From an uncultured Acetatifactor sp. (GTDB lineage: Bacteria > Bacillota > Clostridia > Lachnospirales > Lachnospiraceae), in the NCBI GenBank assembly GCA_947586055.1, contig CANPXL010000007.1:38327-102326 (forward strand): a stretch of DNA of 64,000 bases. Direction: 5' to 3'. The first letter of the stretch is position 1. Each line of letters starts with the position of its first letter. Below, piece after piece: positions 28,106 to 37,029 of this stretch. The notes beneath the pieces were generated by a model, which saw only the letters and a list, made by a program, of their open reading frames with translations, did no database searches and was not told the origin of the DNA. The position numbers and the translations under genes were made by a program.

Positions 28106-29026
28106 ATGTACGATCTGATTATTATTGGCTCCGGCCCCGCGGGGCTTTCGGCAGCCGTATATGGAAAAAGAGCGGGTCTGAATCTGCTGGTGCTTGAAAA
28201 AAATCCCATGAGCGGCGGGCAGGTGCTGAATACTTACGAAGTGGACAATTATCTCGGCCTGCCCGGCATAAATGGATTTGATATGGGCGTGCAGTTCCGC
28301 CAGCATGCGGACAGGCTGGGCGTGGAATTTAAAGAAGCGGAGGTCCTTGCCATAGAAGACAGGGGCGGCGTAAAGGTGGTGCGCACGCAGACGGAGGAGC
28401 TGGAGACAAAGACCGTGATCCTGGCCACAGGCGCCGTCCATGCGCATCTGGGAGTGCCGGGGGAGGAGGAGCTTTCCGGCATGGGAGTATCCTACTGCGC
28501 TACCTGCGACGGCGCGTTTTTCCGGGGAAAGACGGTAGCGGTGGCAGGAGGCGGGGACGTTGCGCTGGAGGATGCGATCTTTCTCGCCCGCACCTGCGAG
28601 AAGGTTTATCTGATCCACAGACGGGACGAACTGCGGGGCGCGGCGGTTTTGCAGGAACAGCTGAAATCGCTGCCGAACGTGGAAATCCTTTACAGTCATG
28701 TGGTGGAGGAAATCTGCGGAACGGACGCGGTGGAGGGGCTTCGAATCAGAAATCTCAAGACAAATGAGACGTTTCGTCTTTCGGTGGCTGGCATCTTTGT
28801 CGCCGTGGGGATCCGGCCGGGCACAGGGCTGGTAAGGGAGCTGACTGCCTGCGACGAGGGCGGTTATGTTCTGGCGGGAGAAGACTGCGCCACACAGACG
28901 CCCGGTCTCTTTGCGGCGGGAGACGTGCGGAAGAAACCGATCCGTCAGATCGTCACCGCCGTTTCCGACGGCGCCAACGCCGCCATGGCGGCGGATGCGT
29001 ACTGCCGCAATAACCGCAACCCCTAA
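28106..29026 (+). CDS. trxB: Thioredoxin-disulfide reductase / FAD-dependent oxidoreductase
   Basis: This 306-aa flavoprotein has FAD motif IIIGSGPAGLSAA, the redox pair CATC in SYCATCDGAFF, NADPH motif VAGGGDVALEDA, and the C-terminal FAD motif GLFAAGDVR. It passes NADPH electrons to thioredoxin or a related dithiol protein in the cytosol. AGAGGAGGT directly upstream fixes the start; the long frame extending upstream is the translated palindrome. No thioredoxin gene is adjacent. Divergent from the SDR gene. Confidence 0.92.
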   Translation: MYDLIIIGSGPAGLSAAVYGKRAGLNLLVLEKNPMSGGQVLNTYEVDNYLGLPGINGFDMGVQFRQHADRLGVEFKEAEVLAIEDRGGVKVVRTQTEELETKTVILATGAVHAHLGVPGEEELSGMGVSYCATCDGAFFRGKTVAVAGGGDVALEDAIFLARTCEKVYLIHRRDELRGAAVLQEQLKSLPNVEILYSHVVEEICGTDAVEGLRIRNLKTNETFRLSVAGIFVAVGIRPGTGLVRELTACDEGGYVLAGEDCATQTPGLFAAGDVRKKPIRQIVTAVSDGANAAMAADAYCRNNRNP

Positions 29027-29088
29027 AACCACAGACAGCTTTCCGGCCTTTTGTTTGGACAGCCGGCCGAAGGCAAACTGCCGCAGAG

Positions 29089-29136
29089 GAAGCCGCTTTG
29101 TCCCGAACCGGGCCGGATTGTTCTTTTGTATGGAAA
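29089..29136 (+). repeat. Possible degenerate copy of the dispersed repeat
   Basis: GCCGCTTTGTCCCGAA, then GGGCCGGATTGTTC follow the block order of copies A and B (GCGGCTTTG, CGAATGG, CGG, CTGTT) with many changes. It lies upstream of the acyltransferase gene in its orientation. The rest of the 170-nt gap holds no clear promoter. Confidence 0.3.
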
Positions 29137-29196
29137 GAGACACGGTTTCGCGGACTGTTGTGTCGGTTTTAAGATCAGAGAGGATGGGAAAACAGG

Positions 29197-30354
29197 ATGG
29201 AAAAGGCGGCCGCCGGTTCCGATACCCGCAGGGCAGGTATCGAACTGCTGCGTATTTTGGCAATGACAGGAATCGTAATGTCCCATTTCAGCTTTCACGG
29301 AGGGTTTGATTTTCCTCCTGACAGAATAAGCGTAAACCGTTTATGGATGCAGTTCTTCGTCATTTTGGGCAAGACGGCGTCCAATATCTTTGTCATTATT
29401 TCCGGTTATTTTCTGGTTGCTTCCAAAAAGTTTAACGTTGTCAGACTGTTCCGCCTGTGGCTTCAGACGGTTACATATTCCGTGGTTCTCTATTTTGTGT
29501 TTGTCCTGGCAGGCACGGAGAAGTTCAGTTTCTTAAACGCAGTCAAAAGCTTTATGCCGATCAGCTTTGAACAATGGTGGTTCGCAAGCGCGTATTTTAT
29601 GCTCAGCCTTCTTTCCCCGTTCCTTAATATATTGCTTACGTCTCTTGACAGAAAGCGGTATAAGCAGCTTCTGATGATTCTTACCTTCTGTTGGAGCGTC
29701 ATGCCCACCCTGACCACAAAACTGATCGGCAGCAACGATCTGCTGTGGTTTATGTATCTGTATGCTCTGGCCGGATACCTGAGACTTTATCCGCCGCGGA
29801 ATGTGAAGAGCAGAACCTGTTTTTTATCTGCTGCCGCCGTTTTTGCGTTCCTGGCCGGTTCGGTAGTCTTATTTGATCTGATCGGCCGGAGGGTTCCGAT
29901 CATCGGGGAGAACGCCACCGTCTTTTCGGGAGAGCAGAAACTGCCTGCTCTGCTTCTGTCCGTTCTTTTGTTTGAAGCGTTTAACGAAATCAGGGTGGAA
30001 AAGGGCGCGAAGTTTATCACTGTGACCGCTTCCGCCACATTCGGGGTGTATCTGCTGCATGATAATCGTTATGTTCGCGGGTTCCTGTGGCATACGGTTT
30101 TTAAAAATTCTCTTTATCAAAACAGCGTCATGCTGATTCCCTATTCGATTTTTGCCGTCGCCGTCGTCTTTTTGACAGGCACGGTTTTGGAACTTTTGAG
30201 GATAAGGCTTTTTGAGAAGAGGTACCTTCCTCTTCTTGAAAGGCTTGCCGGATGGACGGACAGGCTGCGGAATAAGCTTGTTTCCATGGATGCGGATGCG
30301 TACCGCCGCGGTTCTCATGACAAGAACGATAAGAATGAAACGACTACATTCTGA
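29197..30354 (+). CDS. Acyltransferase family 3 membrane protein
   Basis: This 385-aa polytopic protein resembles the OafA/WecH O-acyltransferase family: the N-terminal GIELLRILAMTGIVMSH contains the conserved early Arg and His, followed by about ten hydrophobic segments and a late motif FGVYLLHDNRYV. Members acetylate or succinylate surface sugars or peptidoglycan from the membrane. The coding sequence is visibly AT-richer and less codon-biased than neighbouring genes, hinting at transfer. The SD is weak. Confidence 0.8.
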   Translation: MEKAAAGSDTRRAGIELLRILAMTGIVMSHFSFHGGFDFPPDRISVNRLWMQFFVILGKTASNIFVIISGYFLVASKKFNVVRLFRLWLQTVTYSVVLYFVFVLAGTEKFSFLNAVKSFMPISFEQWWFASAYFMLSLLSPFLNILLTSLDRKRYKQLLMILTFCWSVMPTLTTKLIGSNDLLWFMYLYALAGYLRLYPPRNVKSRTCFLSAAAVFAFLAGSVVLFDLIGRRVPIIGENATVFSGEQKLPALLLSVLLFEAFNEIRVEKGAKFITVTASATFGVYLLHDNRYVRGFLWHTVFKNSLYQNSVMLIPYSIFAVAVVFLTGTVLELLRIRLFEKRYLPLLERLAGWTDRLRNKLVSMDADAYRRGSHDKNDKNETTTF

Positions 30355-30392
30355 AAGATGCCGTTTTGGAAAAATCTTTACGGTTTTCGGCG

Positions 30393-30411
30393 ATCCGGGC
30401 TGAATTGTTAC
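30393..30411 (+). repeat. Possible partial copy D of the dispersed repeat
   Basis: CCGGGCTGAATTGTTACG matches the CGGGCTGAACTGTTAC block of copy A with one internal change. The other blocks are not recognisable, so this could be chance. It is followed by the 22-bp direct repeats and the NlpC promoter. Confidence 0.35.
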
Positions 30412-30412
30412 G

Positions 30413-30456
30413 GAGCCGGAGAATTTAAAAAACAGAGCCGGAAAATTTAAAAATTC
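30413..30456 (+). repeat. Two adjoining 22-bp direct repeats before the NlpC/P60 promoter
   Basis: The unit GAGCCGGARAATTTAAAAA plus three bases occurs twice back to back (30413-30434 and 30435-30456). The second ends 5 bp before the -35 hexamer. The 22-bp spacing is about two helical turns, so both units face the same side of DNA, as expected for paired activator sites. Confidence 0.8.
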
Positions 30457-30461
30457 CGCTG

Positions 30462-30490
30462 TTGACAAACGCAGGGAACAGTGCTATATT
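30462..30490 (+). promoter_or_regulatory. Promoter of the SH3-NlpC/P60 gene
   Basis: TTGACA (30462-30467), a 17-bp spacer and TATATT (30485-30490). Just downstream lies the dyad TATTAA-TGCGC-TTAATA (30490-30506), which overlaps the likely transcription start and could be an operator. Confidence 0.75.
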
Positions 30491-30578
30491 TATTAATGCG
30501 CTTAATAATTTTGTAATAAATTTGTTTCAAAGTCGTTACTTACATATAAAATTTACGGTTCGGAAGAAAGGAGTCAAA

Positions 30579-31754
30579 ATGATCCGGAAGACTCAGAGAG
30601 CGATGTTTGGCGCGGTGGCAGCGGTTCTTGCTTTTTCCTGCTCCGGAATTACGGCGGCAGCGGCGGAATCGTCTTCCTCCGTTTTTATGAGCGGCGGCGT
30701 GGGATACGCGCTTGCCCAGGGAAACAGAATGGAAAACACGGATTCCTGGGAACTGGATTCCATAGCGGAGTTTACCGGGTTGGACAAGGCGCAGAGCGAC
30801 GAGCCTACGGAAGAAGACATGTTCCGCAATCTGGTCATTGCGCAGGTCAAACGATATGTCAATGTCAGAAGCATTCCCAGCGAAGAGGGTGAGATTCTCG
30901 GAAAGCTCTATGACAATTCCGTGGGAACATTTCTCGGTGAGGAAAACGGCTGGTATAAAATCAGTTCCGGCAGCGTGACAGGTTATGTCAAGGCCGATTA
31001 CTGCGTGACCGGCGATGCCGCCGTGGAAATTGCAAAGCAGGTGGGCAAGCGGTTTGCAAAGGTGACGACCCAGACGCTGTTTGTCCGTAAGGAGCCAAGT
31101 CTCGAGGCCCCGATACTGAGCATGGTGCCGGAGGGAGACGAACTGCTGGTGCTGGACGAAGTGGAAGGCTGGGTCAAGGTAGACGTCGAGGAAGGTACCG
31201 GCTGGATTTCTACCGATTATACGGAATTGCACAGTGAGTTTGTTCAGGCCGAATCCAAAGAAGAGGAAGAGGCAAGGCTGAAGAAGGAAGAGGAGGAACG
31301 CAAAAAGGCGCGGGCCGCCGCCGCGGCATCCAAAAGCGCGGAGAGAGAAACCGCATCGACGAATGCCAATAGCGCGCCTGCAGCAAATTATACCGTGGGC
31401 AGCGGGAGCGAGGAAGGCGTAGCGGTAGCGGAGTATGCGCTTCAGTTTGTGGGAAATCCTTATGTGTACGGAGGCACCAGCCTGACCAAGGGAGCGGACT
31501 GTTCCGGATTTGTCATGAGCGTATACGCGAACTTTGGCGTAAGCCTGCCGCACTCTTCTGCATCCGACCGTTCGCAGGGATACGCGGTGGACGGACTGGA
31601 GAACGCCCAGCCCGGAGATCTGATCTGCTATTCCGGCCATGTGGCTCTTTACATAGGAAACGGACAGATCGTTCACGCTTCCAATAAAAAGACGGGCATT
31701 ATTGTATCCAATGTGGATTACAGAAAAATTCTTGCTATCCGCAGGATCTTCTGA
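30579..31754 (+). CDS. Secreted SH3-domain NlpC/P60 peptidoglycan hydrolase
   Basis: This 391-aa protein has a signal peptide (about residues 1-29, cleavage after AAAA). Two bacterial SH3 domains follow (about 85-145 and 150-225), then an Ala/Glu/Lys-rich helical linker (about 228-265) and a C-terminal NlpC/P60 domain. The catalytic Cys is in GADCSGFVMSVY, His in GHVALYIG and a third polar residue follows near IVHASN. It should cleave gamma-D-Glu-diamino-acid bonds in wall peptides outside the cell. GAAAGGAG fixes the start; upstream frame sequence is the promoter. Confidence 0.93.
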   Translation: MIRKTQRAMFGAVAAVLAFSCSGITAAAAESSSSVFMSGGVGYALAQGNRMENTDSWELDSIAEFTGLDKAQSDEPTEEDMFRNLVIAQVKRYVNVRSIPSEEGEILGKLYDNSVGTFLGEENGWYKISSGSVTGYVKADYCVTGDAAVEIAKQVGKRFAKVTTQTLFVRKEPSLEAPILSMVPEGDELLVLDEVEGWVKVDVEEGTGWISTDYTELHSEFVQAESKEEEEARLKKEEEERKKARAAAAASKSAERETASTNANSAPAANYTVGSGSEEGVAVAEYALQFVGNPYVYGGTSLTKGADCSGFVMSVYANFGVSLPHSSASDRSQGYAVDGLENAQPGDLICYSGHVALYIGNGQIVHASNKKTGIIVSNVDYRKILAIRRIF

Positions 31755-31768
31755 GAACAAAGCCTGCA

Positions 31769-31796
31769 GACCGCATCCAAGGGGGTGCGGTCTTTT
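31769..31796 (+). terminator. Intrinsic terminator after the NlpC/P60 gene
   Basis: The stem GACCGCA/TGCGGTC encloses a 10-nt loop and is followed by a T-rich run. It is 15 nt after the stop codon. Confidence 0.85.
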
Positions 31797-31936
31797 CGTT
31801 TTCACAAAATGAAGAGAGTTGTCAAAATATTCTCCGGCGCGGAAGGAGAAAGGTTTTTAAGGCATTGTACAATTTGCACAAAAATACAGGTATAAACGAA
31901 ATAACGGTTATATGTTTAATGGGATTGAATGGAAAG

Positions 31937-32007
31937 TTATCCACAGATAAAAACACCGAAAACACGATAAAAGTGACTTATACACCAAGTTATACACATT
32001 ATCCACA
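31937..32007 (+). other. Cluster of four DnaA-box-like 9-mers in an AT-rich gap
   Basis: TTATCCACA occurs at 31937-31945 and 31999-32007, TTATACACA at 31990-31998 and TTATACACC at 31978-31986. All are in the same orientation, and the last two perfect boxes abut. The surrounding 31800-32210 gap holds no gene and is strongly AT-rich, with A/T runs at 32030-32110. This looks like a DnaA-binding region, either regulatory or origin-like. Confidence 0.65.
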
Positions 32008-32158
32008 CATTTTGCCATTGTTTGGGAGAATAAAATAACGCTTATGATTGGAACATTCGTTTTGTGAAGATGTGATAAAAATGTTTTTTTGTAGAAAAAA
32101 ACCAAATTTGCAGTTGACAAGCATAATGTCAAAAACAAGTAAATAATCAGCGAAATTG

Positions 32159-32188
32159 TTGCAAGAAGCCATGCAAATATGATATAAT
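32159..32188 (+). promoter_or_regulatory. Promoter of hpf
   Basis: TTGCAA (32159-32164), an 18-bp spacer and a perfect TATAAT (32183-32188). A second TTGACA occurs at 32114-32119 without an obvious partner at 16-18 bp. Confidence 0.65.
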
Positions 32189-32221
32189 GACTACACAATA
32201 AACAACGAAGGGGTGATTCAG

Positions 32222-32749
32222 ATGAAATTCATTATTGTGGGAAGAAACATTGAGGTTACACCCGGACTGAGATCGGCTGTGGAGGAAAAGATCGGGAAGC
32301 TGGAAAAATATTTTCGTCCTGATACCGAAGTGCATGTAACGCTGAGTGTGGAGAAGGATCGTCAGAAGATCGAGGTGACGATTCCTGTAAAGGGAAATAT
32401 TATCCGTTCCGAGCAGGTCAGCAACGACATGTATGTATCCATCGATCTTGTGGAGGAAATTATCGAGAGACAGCTTAAGAAATACAAAACCAAAATCGTT
32501 GACAGGCAGCAGGAGACAGGCTCGTTCAGCCAGATGTATGTAGAGAATGATTACATGGACGAGGAGGAGATCAGGATCGTCCGCACCAAGAAGTTCGATA
32601 TCAAACCCATGTATCCGGAGGACGCCTGCATTCAGATGGAGCTTCTGGGTCATAATTTCTTCGTGTTTATCAATGCGGAGACAGATCAGGTGAACGTGGT
32701 CTATAAGAGGAAGGGAGACACTTACGGACTGATCGAACCGGAGATATAA
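32222..32749 (+). CDS. hpf: Long-form ribosome hibernation promoting factor
   Basis: This 175-aa protein has the N-terminal S30AE/RaiA domain (MKFIIVGRNIEVTPGL, residues 1-100) and the C-terminal dimerisation domain (about 118-175, with VRTKKFDIKPMYPEDA and FVFINAETDQVNVVYKR). Long HPF pairs 70S ribosomes into inactive 100S dimers in stationary phase or starvation. AAGGGGTG lies 8 nt upstream. A terminator follows at once, so it is probably monocistronic. Confidence 0.96.
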   Translation: MKFIIVGRNIEVTPGLRSAVEEKIGKLEKYFRPDTEVHVTLSVEKDRQKIEVTIPVKGNIIRSEQVSNDMYVSIDLVEEIIERQLKKYKTKIVDRQQETGSFSQMYVENDYMDEEEIRIVRTKKFDIKPMYPEDACIQMELLGHNFFVFINAETDQVNVVYKRKGDTYGLIEPEI

Positions 32750-32779
32750 AAGACGAATCAGGGGTGTATGCCATGAGAG

Positions 32780-32814
32780 ACCGTCTCTTTCCAGAGAGGA
32801 AGGGACGGTTTTTA
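32780..32814 (+). terminator. Intrinsic terminator after hpf
   Basis: ACCGTC pairs with GACGGT, extended inward by CTTTCC/GGAAGG, and is followed by a T-rich run. It excludes an early start for the M23 gene in the same frame. Confidence 0.8.
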
Positions 32815-32862
32815 TTTTGCGAGAGCGGTTGTGCCTGCGCTGGGGATTTGATTCATTCAGGC

Positions 32863-32891
32863 ATGACAAGGCGGCGCGGCACATATATTTT
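32863..32891 (+). promoter_or_regulatory. Candidate promoter of the M23 peptidase gene
   Basis: ATGACA (32863-32868), a 17-bp spacer and TATTTT (32886-32891). Matches are imperfect, but the site lies between the hpf terminator and the chosen start. Confidence 0.35.
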
Positions 32892-32916
32892 CAGTGATAA
32901 ATGTGTCGGAGCGAAT

Positions 32917-34026
32917 ATGGGCGGAGAGCGGAGAAACGGATATACAGACCGTCTGAGAAAAGCCATTCTGGTGGAATGCGCAATGGTGGCGCTGCTTGCG
33001 GCAATGATTGCGGGAAGAGCGCGGAGCCGGACGGCGGAACAGAGTTTCGGCACAAATGCGCTCTCCATAGAGCAGGATTACATAAAGTGGGTAGATTTCA
33101 CGGTTTCCTACGAGGCTTTGTGCTGTGCTTATGAGTGGGACGTAAAAACCCACGGAACGGAGCACGAGATCTGCTGGGTGGATCTGTTGGCCTGCGCTGC
33201 CGCCAGAACCGGGGGCGCTTTTGACGGGGACACCCTGAAAATGATGGAGAAAGCTGCGAAAAGTCTCTCCGAAGGAGAAAAAACGCTGGAGGAACTGACG
33301 GCGGATCTGAAATATTTCCCCTATTATCAGGACGCTTACGACGCTGCGCTGGGGGGCCTGGTGGGAGAATTTAAGGAGGAATGTGTGGATGGGGCCGGCA
33401 ATGTGACCTATCGGGACTGCTATGGATTAAAGGGATATTTTCCTCTGGCCAGGGGATTTGAGTACAGCCATTACGACGATTTCGGCGCGGGAAGAAGCTA
33501 TGGATATAAAAGGCGGCATCTGGGACATGACATGATGGGGCGGATCGGCACGCCCATCATCTGTGTGGAGTCCGGCGTGGTGGAGGCTCTGGGCTGGAAC
33601 CAGTACGGGGGCTGGCGCATCGGCATCCGCAGTTTCGATGGCAGACGATATTATTACTATGCGCATCTGCGGCAGAACTATCCTTACGCGGAGGGTCTTG
33701 AGGTGGGAAGCGTGGTCACTGCCGGAGACGTCATCGGCTATATGGGACATACGGGCTACAGCACCAAAGAAAATGTCAATAATATAGAAGTAACGCATCT
33801 TCACTGGGGACTGGAGCTGATCTTTGACGAGTCCCAGAAAGAGAGCGACAATGAGATCTGGATCGATCTTTACGCCCTGACCCGTTTTCTGGCGAAACAC
33901 AGGCAGGAGACAGAGAAGGTGGGCGACACCAGAGAGTGGGTGCGGACCGGCAGGATCGTGGATCCGGCGGTGGAGGAATACAAGGCGGCATCCGGCAATC
34001 ATACAGATGACGCGGAAGCTCCTTAA
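32917..34026 (+). CDS. Membrane-anchored M23 (LytM-type) metallopeptidase
   Basis: This 369-aa protein has an N-terminal membrane segment (about residues 17-34, ILVECAMVALLAAMIAG) and a family-specific helical region. The M23 domain follows with zinc ligands His and Asp in RRHLGHDMMG and the HLHW motif in VTHLHWGLEL. It would cleave peptidoglycan cross-bridges or act as a sporulation/wall factor outside the membrane. The frame is open to 32764, but that stretch contains the hpf terminator, so the ATG after it was chosen. The SD here is weak. Confidence 0.82.
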   Translation: MGGERRNGYTDRLRKAILVECAMVALLAAMIAGRARSRTAEQSFGTNALSIEQDYIKWVDFTVSYEALCCAYEWDVKTHGTEHEICWVDLLACAAARTGGAFDGDTLKMMEKAAKSLSEGEKTLEELTADLKYFPYYQDAYDAALGGLVGEFKEECVDGAGNVTYRDCYGLKGYFPLARGFEYSHYDDFGAGRSYGYKRRHLGHDMMGRIGTPIICVESGVVEALGWNQYGGWRIGIRSFDGRRYYYYAHLRQNYPYAEGLEVGSVVTAGDVIGYMGHTGYSTKENVNNIEVTHLHWGLELIFDESQKESDNEIWIDLYALTRFLAKHRQETEKVGDTREWVRTGRIVDPAVEEYKAASGNHTDDAEAP

Positions 34027-34057
34027 GGGCAGGGAGAAAGGGACAGACCGTACAAGG

Positions 34058-35404
34058 TTATTCGGCATTTTCCCCCAGGCGGAATTCCCGGCTTTTCTCC
34101 AGCCGCTTTTTCCACTCGCGTTCCGCGCCTTCCTCCGTGGGAAGATAGTAACGCCTGTCCTTCAGGCCTTCCGGCAGACAGGTCATCCGCGCGATCTTTT
34201 CCTCCGTGTCGTGGGCGTAAGTATAACCCTCGCCGTAGTGAAGATCTGACATCAGTTTTGTGGGTGCGTTTCGGATGTTGAGGGGAACAGGCTCCGCCAG
34301 CCTGCTTACGGCGTCTGTTTTGGCCGTCTCATAGGCCCGGTATACGGCGTTGGAGCGTGGCGCCAGGGAAAGGTAGATCACGGTCTGGGCCAGATTCAGG
34401 TTGCATTCCGGCATGCCGTTGAAGTGGCAGGCCTGATAAGCCGCTACTGCCAGAGGAAGGGCCTGACTGTCCGCGAGACCGATGTCCTCGCTGGCAAACC
34501 GGATCAGCCTGCGGGCGATAAAGAGGGGATCCTCTCCGGCCTCCAGCATCCTTGCCAGCCAGTAGACCGCGGCGTCGGGATCGGAATTGCGCATGGATTT
34601 GTGCAGGGCGGAGATCAGGTTGTAATGTTCTTCGCCCTTTTTGTCATATAAAAGCGTTTTCTTCCCGAGACACTGTTCCAGAGTTTCCGGGGTGACGGTG
34701 ATGGCGCCCTCCGGGGAAATCTCTCCGTTTAAAACCGCCATTTCCAGAGTGTTTAACGCAGTGCGGGCGTCGCCGTTTGCAAAGGCGGCGACGGTGCGAA
34801 GCAGGTCTTCCTCCATACGGATTTCCATTTTGCCGAAACCGCGCTCATCCTGCAGCGTCCGGCGCAGAAGCTCCGTCAGATTTTCCGTGGTCAGCTCCCT
34901 GAGTACGAACACTTTGCACCGGGACAGGAGCGCCGCGTTGATCTCAAAGGAAGGGTTCTCCGTGGTGGCGCCGATGAGGGTGATGCTGCCCCGCTCCACA
35001 TAGGGGAGGAAGGCGTCCTGCTGGGCTTTGTTGAAACGATGGATCTCGTCCACAAAGCAGAGGGTTCGAACGCCGTAGGCACGGTTGTCTTCCGCCTGTT
35101 TCATGATATCCTTGATCTCTTTGATCCCGCTGGTGACCGCGCTGAAGTTTACGAAGGAGGACTTTGTCCGGCGGGCGATGATTTTCGCCAGAGTGGTTTT
35201 CCCCACGCCGGGAGGCCCCCAGAAGATCATGGAGCAGATCTGGTCCCGTTCCAGCATCTGCCGCAGGATCCTGCCCTTTCCCAGAAGATGTTCCTGCCCG
35301 ATATAGTCTTCGAGGTCCCGGGGGCGCATCCGGTCCGCAAGGGGAGCGGTGACGGGGGAGAAGGCGTTTTCGTTTTCCGAATCAAAGAAGGATAACTGTT
35401 CCAT
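34058..35404 (-). CDS. rarA: Replication-associated recombination protein A (AAA+ ATPase)
   Basis: This 448-aa protein has Walker A GPPGVGKTTLA (about residues 54-64), Walker B FVDEIHRFNKAQQ, sensor region GATTENPS and the C-terminal MgsA tetramerisation domain (LHKSMRNSDPDAAVYWLARM). RarA/MgsA/WRNIP1 proteins act at stalled replication forks. Its 3' end converges with the M23 gene, 31 bp apart. The 305-bp gap at its 5' end is shared with the divergent thl promoter. I could not assign its own promoter. Confidence 0.95.
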   Translation of the reverse strand: MEQLSFFDSENENAFSPVTAPLADRMRPRDLEDYIGQEHLLGKGRILRQMLERDQICSMIFWGPPGVGKTTLAKIIARRTKSSFVNFSAVTSGIKEIKDIMKQAEDNRAYGVRTLCFVDEIHRFNKAQQDAFLPYVERGSITLIGATTENPSFEINAALLSRCKVFVLRELTTENLTELLRRTLQDERGFGKMEIRMEEDLLRTVAAFANGDARTALNTLEMAVLNGEISPEGAITVTPETLEQCLGKKTLLYDKKGEEHYNLISALHKSMRNSDPDAAVYWLARMLEAGEDPLFIARRLIRFASEDIGLADSQALPLAVAAYQACHFNGMPECNLNLAQTVIYLSLAPRSNAVYRAYETAKTDAVSRLAEPVPLNIRNAPTKLMSDLHYGEGYTYAHDTEEKIARMTCLPEGLKDRRYYLPTEEGAEREWKKRLEKSREFRLGENAE

Positions 35405-35618
35405 GGAGGTTTATGTCTCTTTCTGCCGGGGTCCGGCGTTTTTCAAATATTTAATTCTATATGGCGATACGGCGCATGGGGTATGCAGTTACAGATATGA
35501 TAGCACATTTTTGGAGGAACGAAAAGAGTTCCGCTGAACATAAGTGCGGACAGGCGGGAAAATAGGTAATGGGGGAATTTGCGGCAGCGGAATTTTTTGA
35601 TCCATATAAGAAAAGCCG

Positions 35619-35647
35619 TTGCAAATAAGCCCCGACTATGATAAACT
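35619..35647 (+). promoter_or_regulatory. Candidate promoter of the butyrate operon
   Basis: TTGCAA (35619-35624), a 17-bp spacer and TAAACT (35642-35647), 63 bp before thl. The rest of the 35405-35709 gap holds a small GGAAC/GTTCC hairpin (35514-35530) and no recognised Rex-type site. Confidence 0.5.
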
Positions 35648-35709
35648 AAAGCTTACAGAAATGACAAAAAAATAACAATCATTATTAAAAGCAATCGGAG
35701 GAAAATCAA

Positions 35710-36894
35710 ATGGCAAAAAAAGTAGTTTTAGCCGGAGCCTGCCGTACCGCTATCGGTACTATGGGCGGCTCCCTGAGCACCACTCCCGCCGCGGATCTGG
35801 GTGCAATCGTTATCAAGGAGGCGCTGAAGAGAGCCGGCGTTGCGCCCGAGGCTGTCGATCAGGTCTATATGGGCTGTGTGATACAGGCCGGCCAGGGCCA
35901 GAATGTAGCGCGTCAGGCGTCCATCAAGGCAGGACTTCCCGTGGAGGTTCCCGCTGTGACCATGAATGTCGTCTGTGGTTCGGGCTTAAACTGCGTAAAC
36001 CAGGCCGCTCAGATGATTCTGGCAGGGGATGCCGACATCGTTGTGGCAGGCGGTATGGAGAACATGTCCATGGCTCCCTATGCGATCCCTCAGGGCCGTT
36101 ACGGATACAGAATGAACAACGGCGTACTGGTGGACACCATGATCAAGGATGCCCTGTGGGATGCCTTCAATGATTACCACATGATCAAGACCGCCGACAA
36201 TATTTGTGAGGAGTGGGGACTTACCAGAGAAGAACTGGATGAGTTCGCATTAAAGAGCCAGCAGAAGACGGAAGCGGCGCAGAAGTCCGGCGCGTTCAAG
36301 GCGGAGATCGTTCCCGTAGAGGTAAAGAAAAAGAAGGAGACCGTCATTTTTGACACGGACGAAGGTCCCAGACCCGGTTCCACCATGGAAGGTCTTGCAA
36401 AACTCCGTCCCATTAACCCGGGCGGATTCGTGACTGCCGGAAACGCTTCCGGTATCAATGACGGTGCGGCCGCCATTGTTGTGATGAGCGAGGAAAAGGC
36501 GAAAGAGCTTGGCGTGAAGCCTATGGCGACTTATGTCGCAGGCGCTCTGGCAGGCGTCCGCCCCGAAGTGATGGGAATCGGCCCCGTTGCCGCGACCAGA
36601 AAGGTCATGGCAAAGACCGGCATGAAGATCGAAGACTTTGACATCATCGAAGCCAACGAGGCGTTTGCGGCGCAGTCCGTTGCCGTGGGCAAGGATCTGG
36701 GCATCGACGTAGATAAGCAGCTGAACCCCAACGGCGGCGCCATCGCGCTTGGCCATCCCGTGGGCGCATCCGGATGCCGTATCCTTGTAACCCTGCTCTA
36801 TGAGATGCAGGCGAGAGGTGCGAAGACCGGACTTGCCACCCTGTGCATCGGCGGCGGTATGGGCTGCGCGACGATCGTAAAGATCGAGGATTAA
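35710..36894 (+). CDS. thlA: Acetyl-CoA acetyltransferase (thiolase)
   Basis: This 394-aa enzyme has catalytic Cys89 in NVVCGSGLN, His in GHPVGASG and the second Cys in CIGGGMG. It condenses two acetyl-CoA to acetoacetyl-CoA, the first step of butyrate formation. GGAGG stands 8 nt before the ATG. Codon use is strongly biased, as for an abundant protein. It heads the operon thl-crt-hbd-bcd-etfB-etfA. Confidence 0.96.
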   Translation: MAKKVVLAGACRTAIGTMGGSLSTTPAADLGAIVIKEALKRAGVAPEAVDQVYMGCVIQAGQGQNVARQASIKAGLPVEVPAVTMNVVCGSGLNCVNQAAQMILAGDADIVVAGGMENMSMAPYAIPQGRYGYRMNNGVLVDTMIKDALWDAFNDYHMIKTADNICEEWGLTREELDEFALKSQQKTEAAQKSGAFKAEIVPVEVKKKKETVIFDTDEGPRPGSTMEGLAKLRPINPGGFVTAGNASGINDGAAAIVVMSEEKAKELGVKPMATYVAGALAGVRPEVMGIGPVAATRKVMAKTGMKIEDFDIIEANEAFAAQSVAVGKDLGIDVDKQLNPNGGAIALGHPVGASGCRILVTLLYEMQARGAKTGLATLCIGGGMGCATIVKIED

Positions 36895-36910
36895 CCTGCG
36901 GCATAACAGG

Positions 36911-36952
36911 AGAGAATACCAAACCGCGTACGGCGGGAGGGTATTCTCTTTG
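36911..36952 (+). terminator. Hairpin between thlA and crt (possible partial terminator)
   Basis: AGAGAATACC pairs perfectly with GGTATTCTCT across a loop of about 19 nt, but only TTTGTT follows. It may set the thlA-to-crt expression ratio or stabilise the thlA mRNA 3' end rather than end transcription. Confidence 0.55.
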
Positions 36953-37029
36953 TTGCGAAAAGAACCGGGGCGGCTCTGCAGCCCTGAAAAACAGATCAAA
37001 CAGATCAACGATCAACGTGGAGGAATAAA

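Noticed and set aside
31800..32210. Chromosomal origin oriC
   Set aside because: DnaA boxes and AT-rich DNA are present, but dnaA, dnaN, gidA or rpmH are not; only a DnaA-box cluster can be claimed.
35405..35709. Rex operator before thlA
   Set aside because: No TTGTTAA-N4-TTAACAA-like dyad was found, although Rex often controls butyrate operons.
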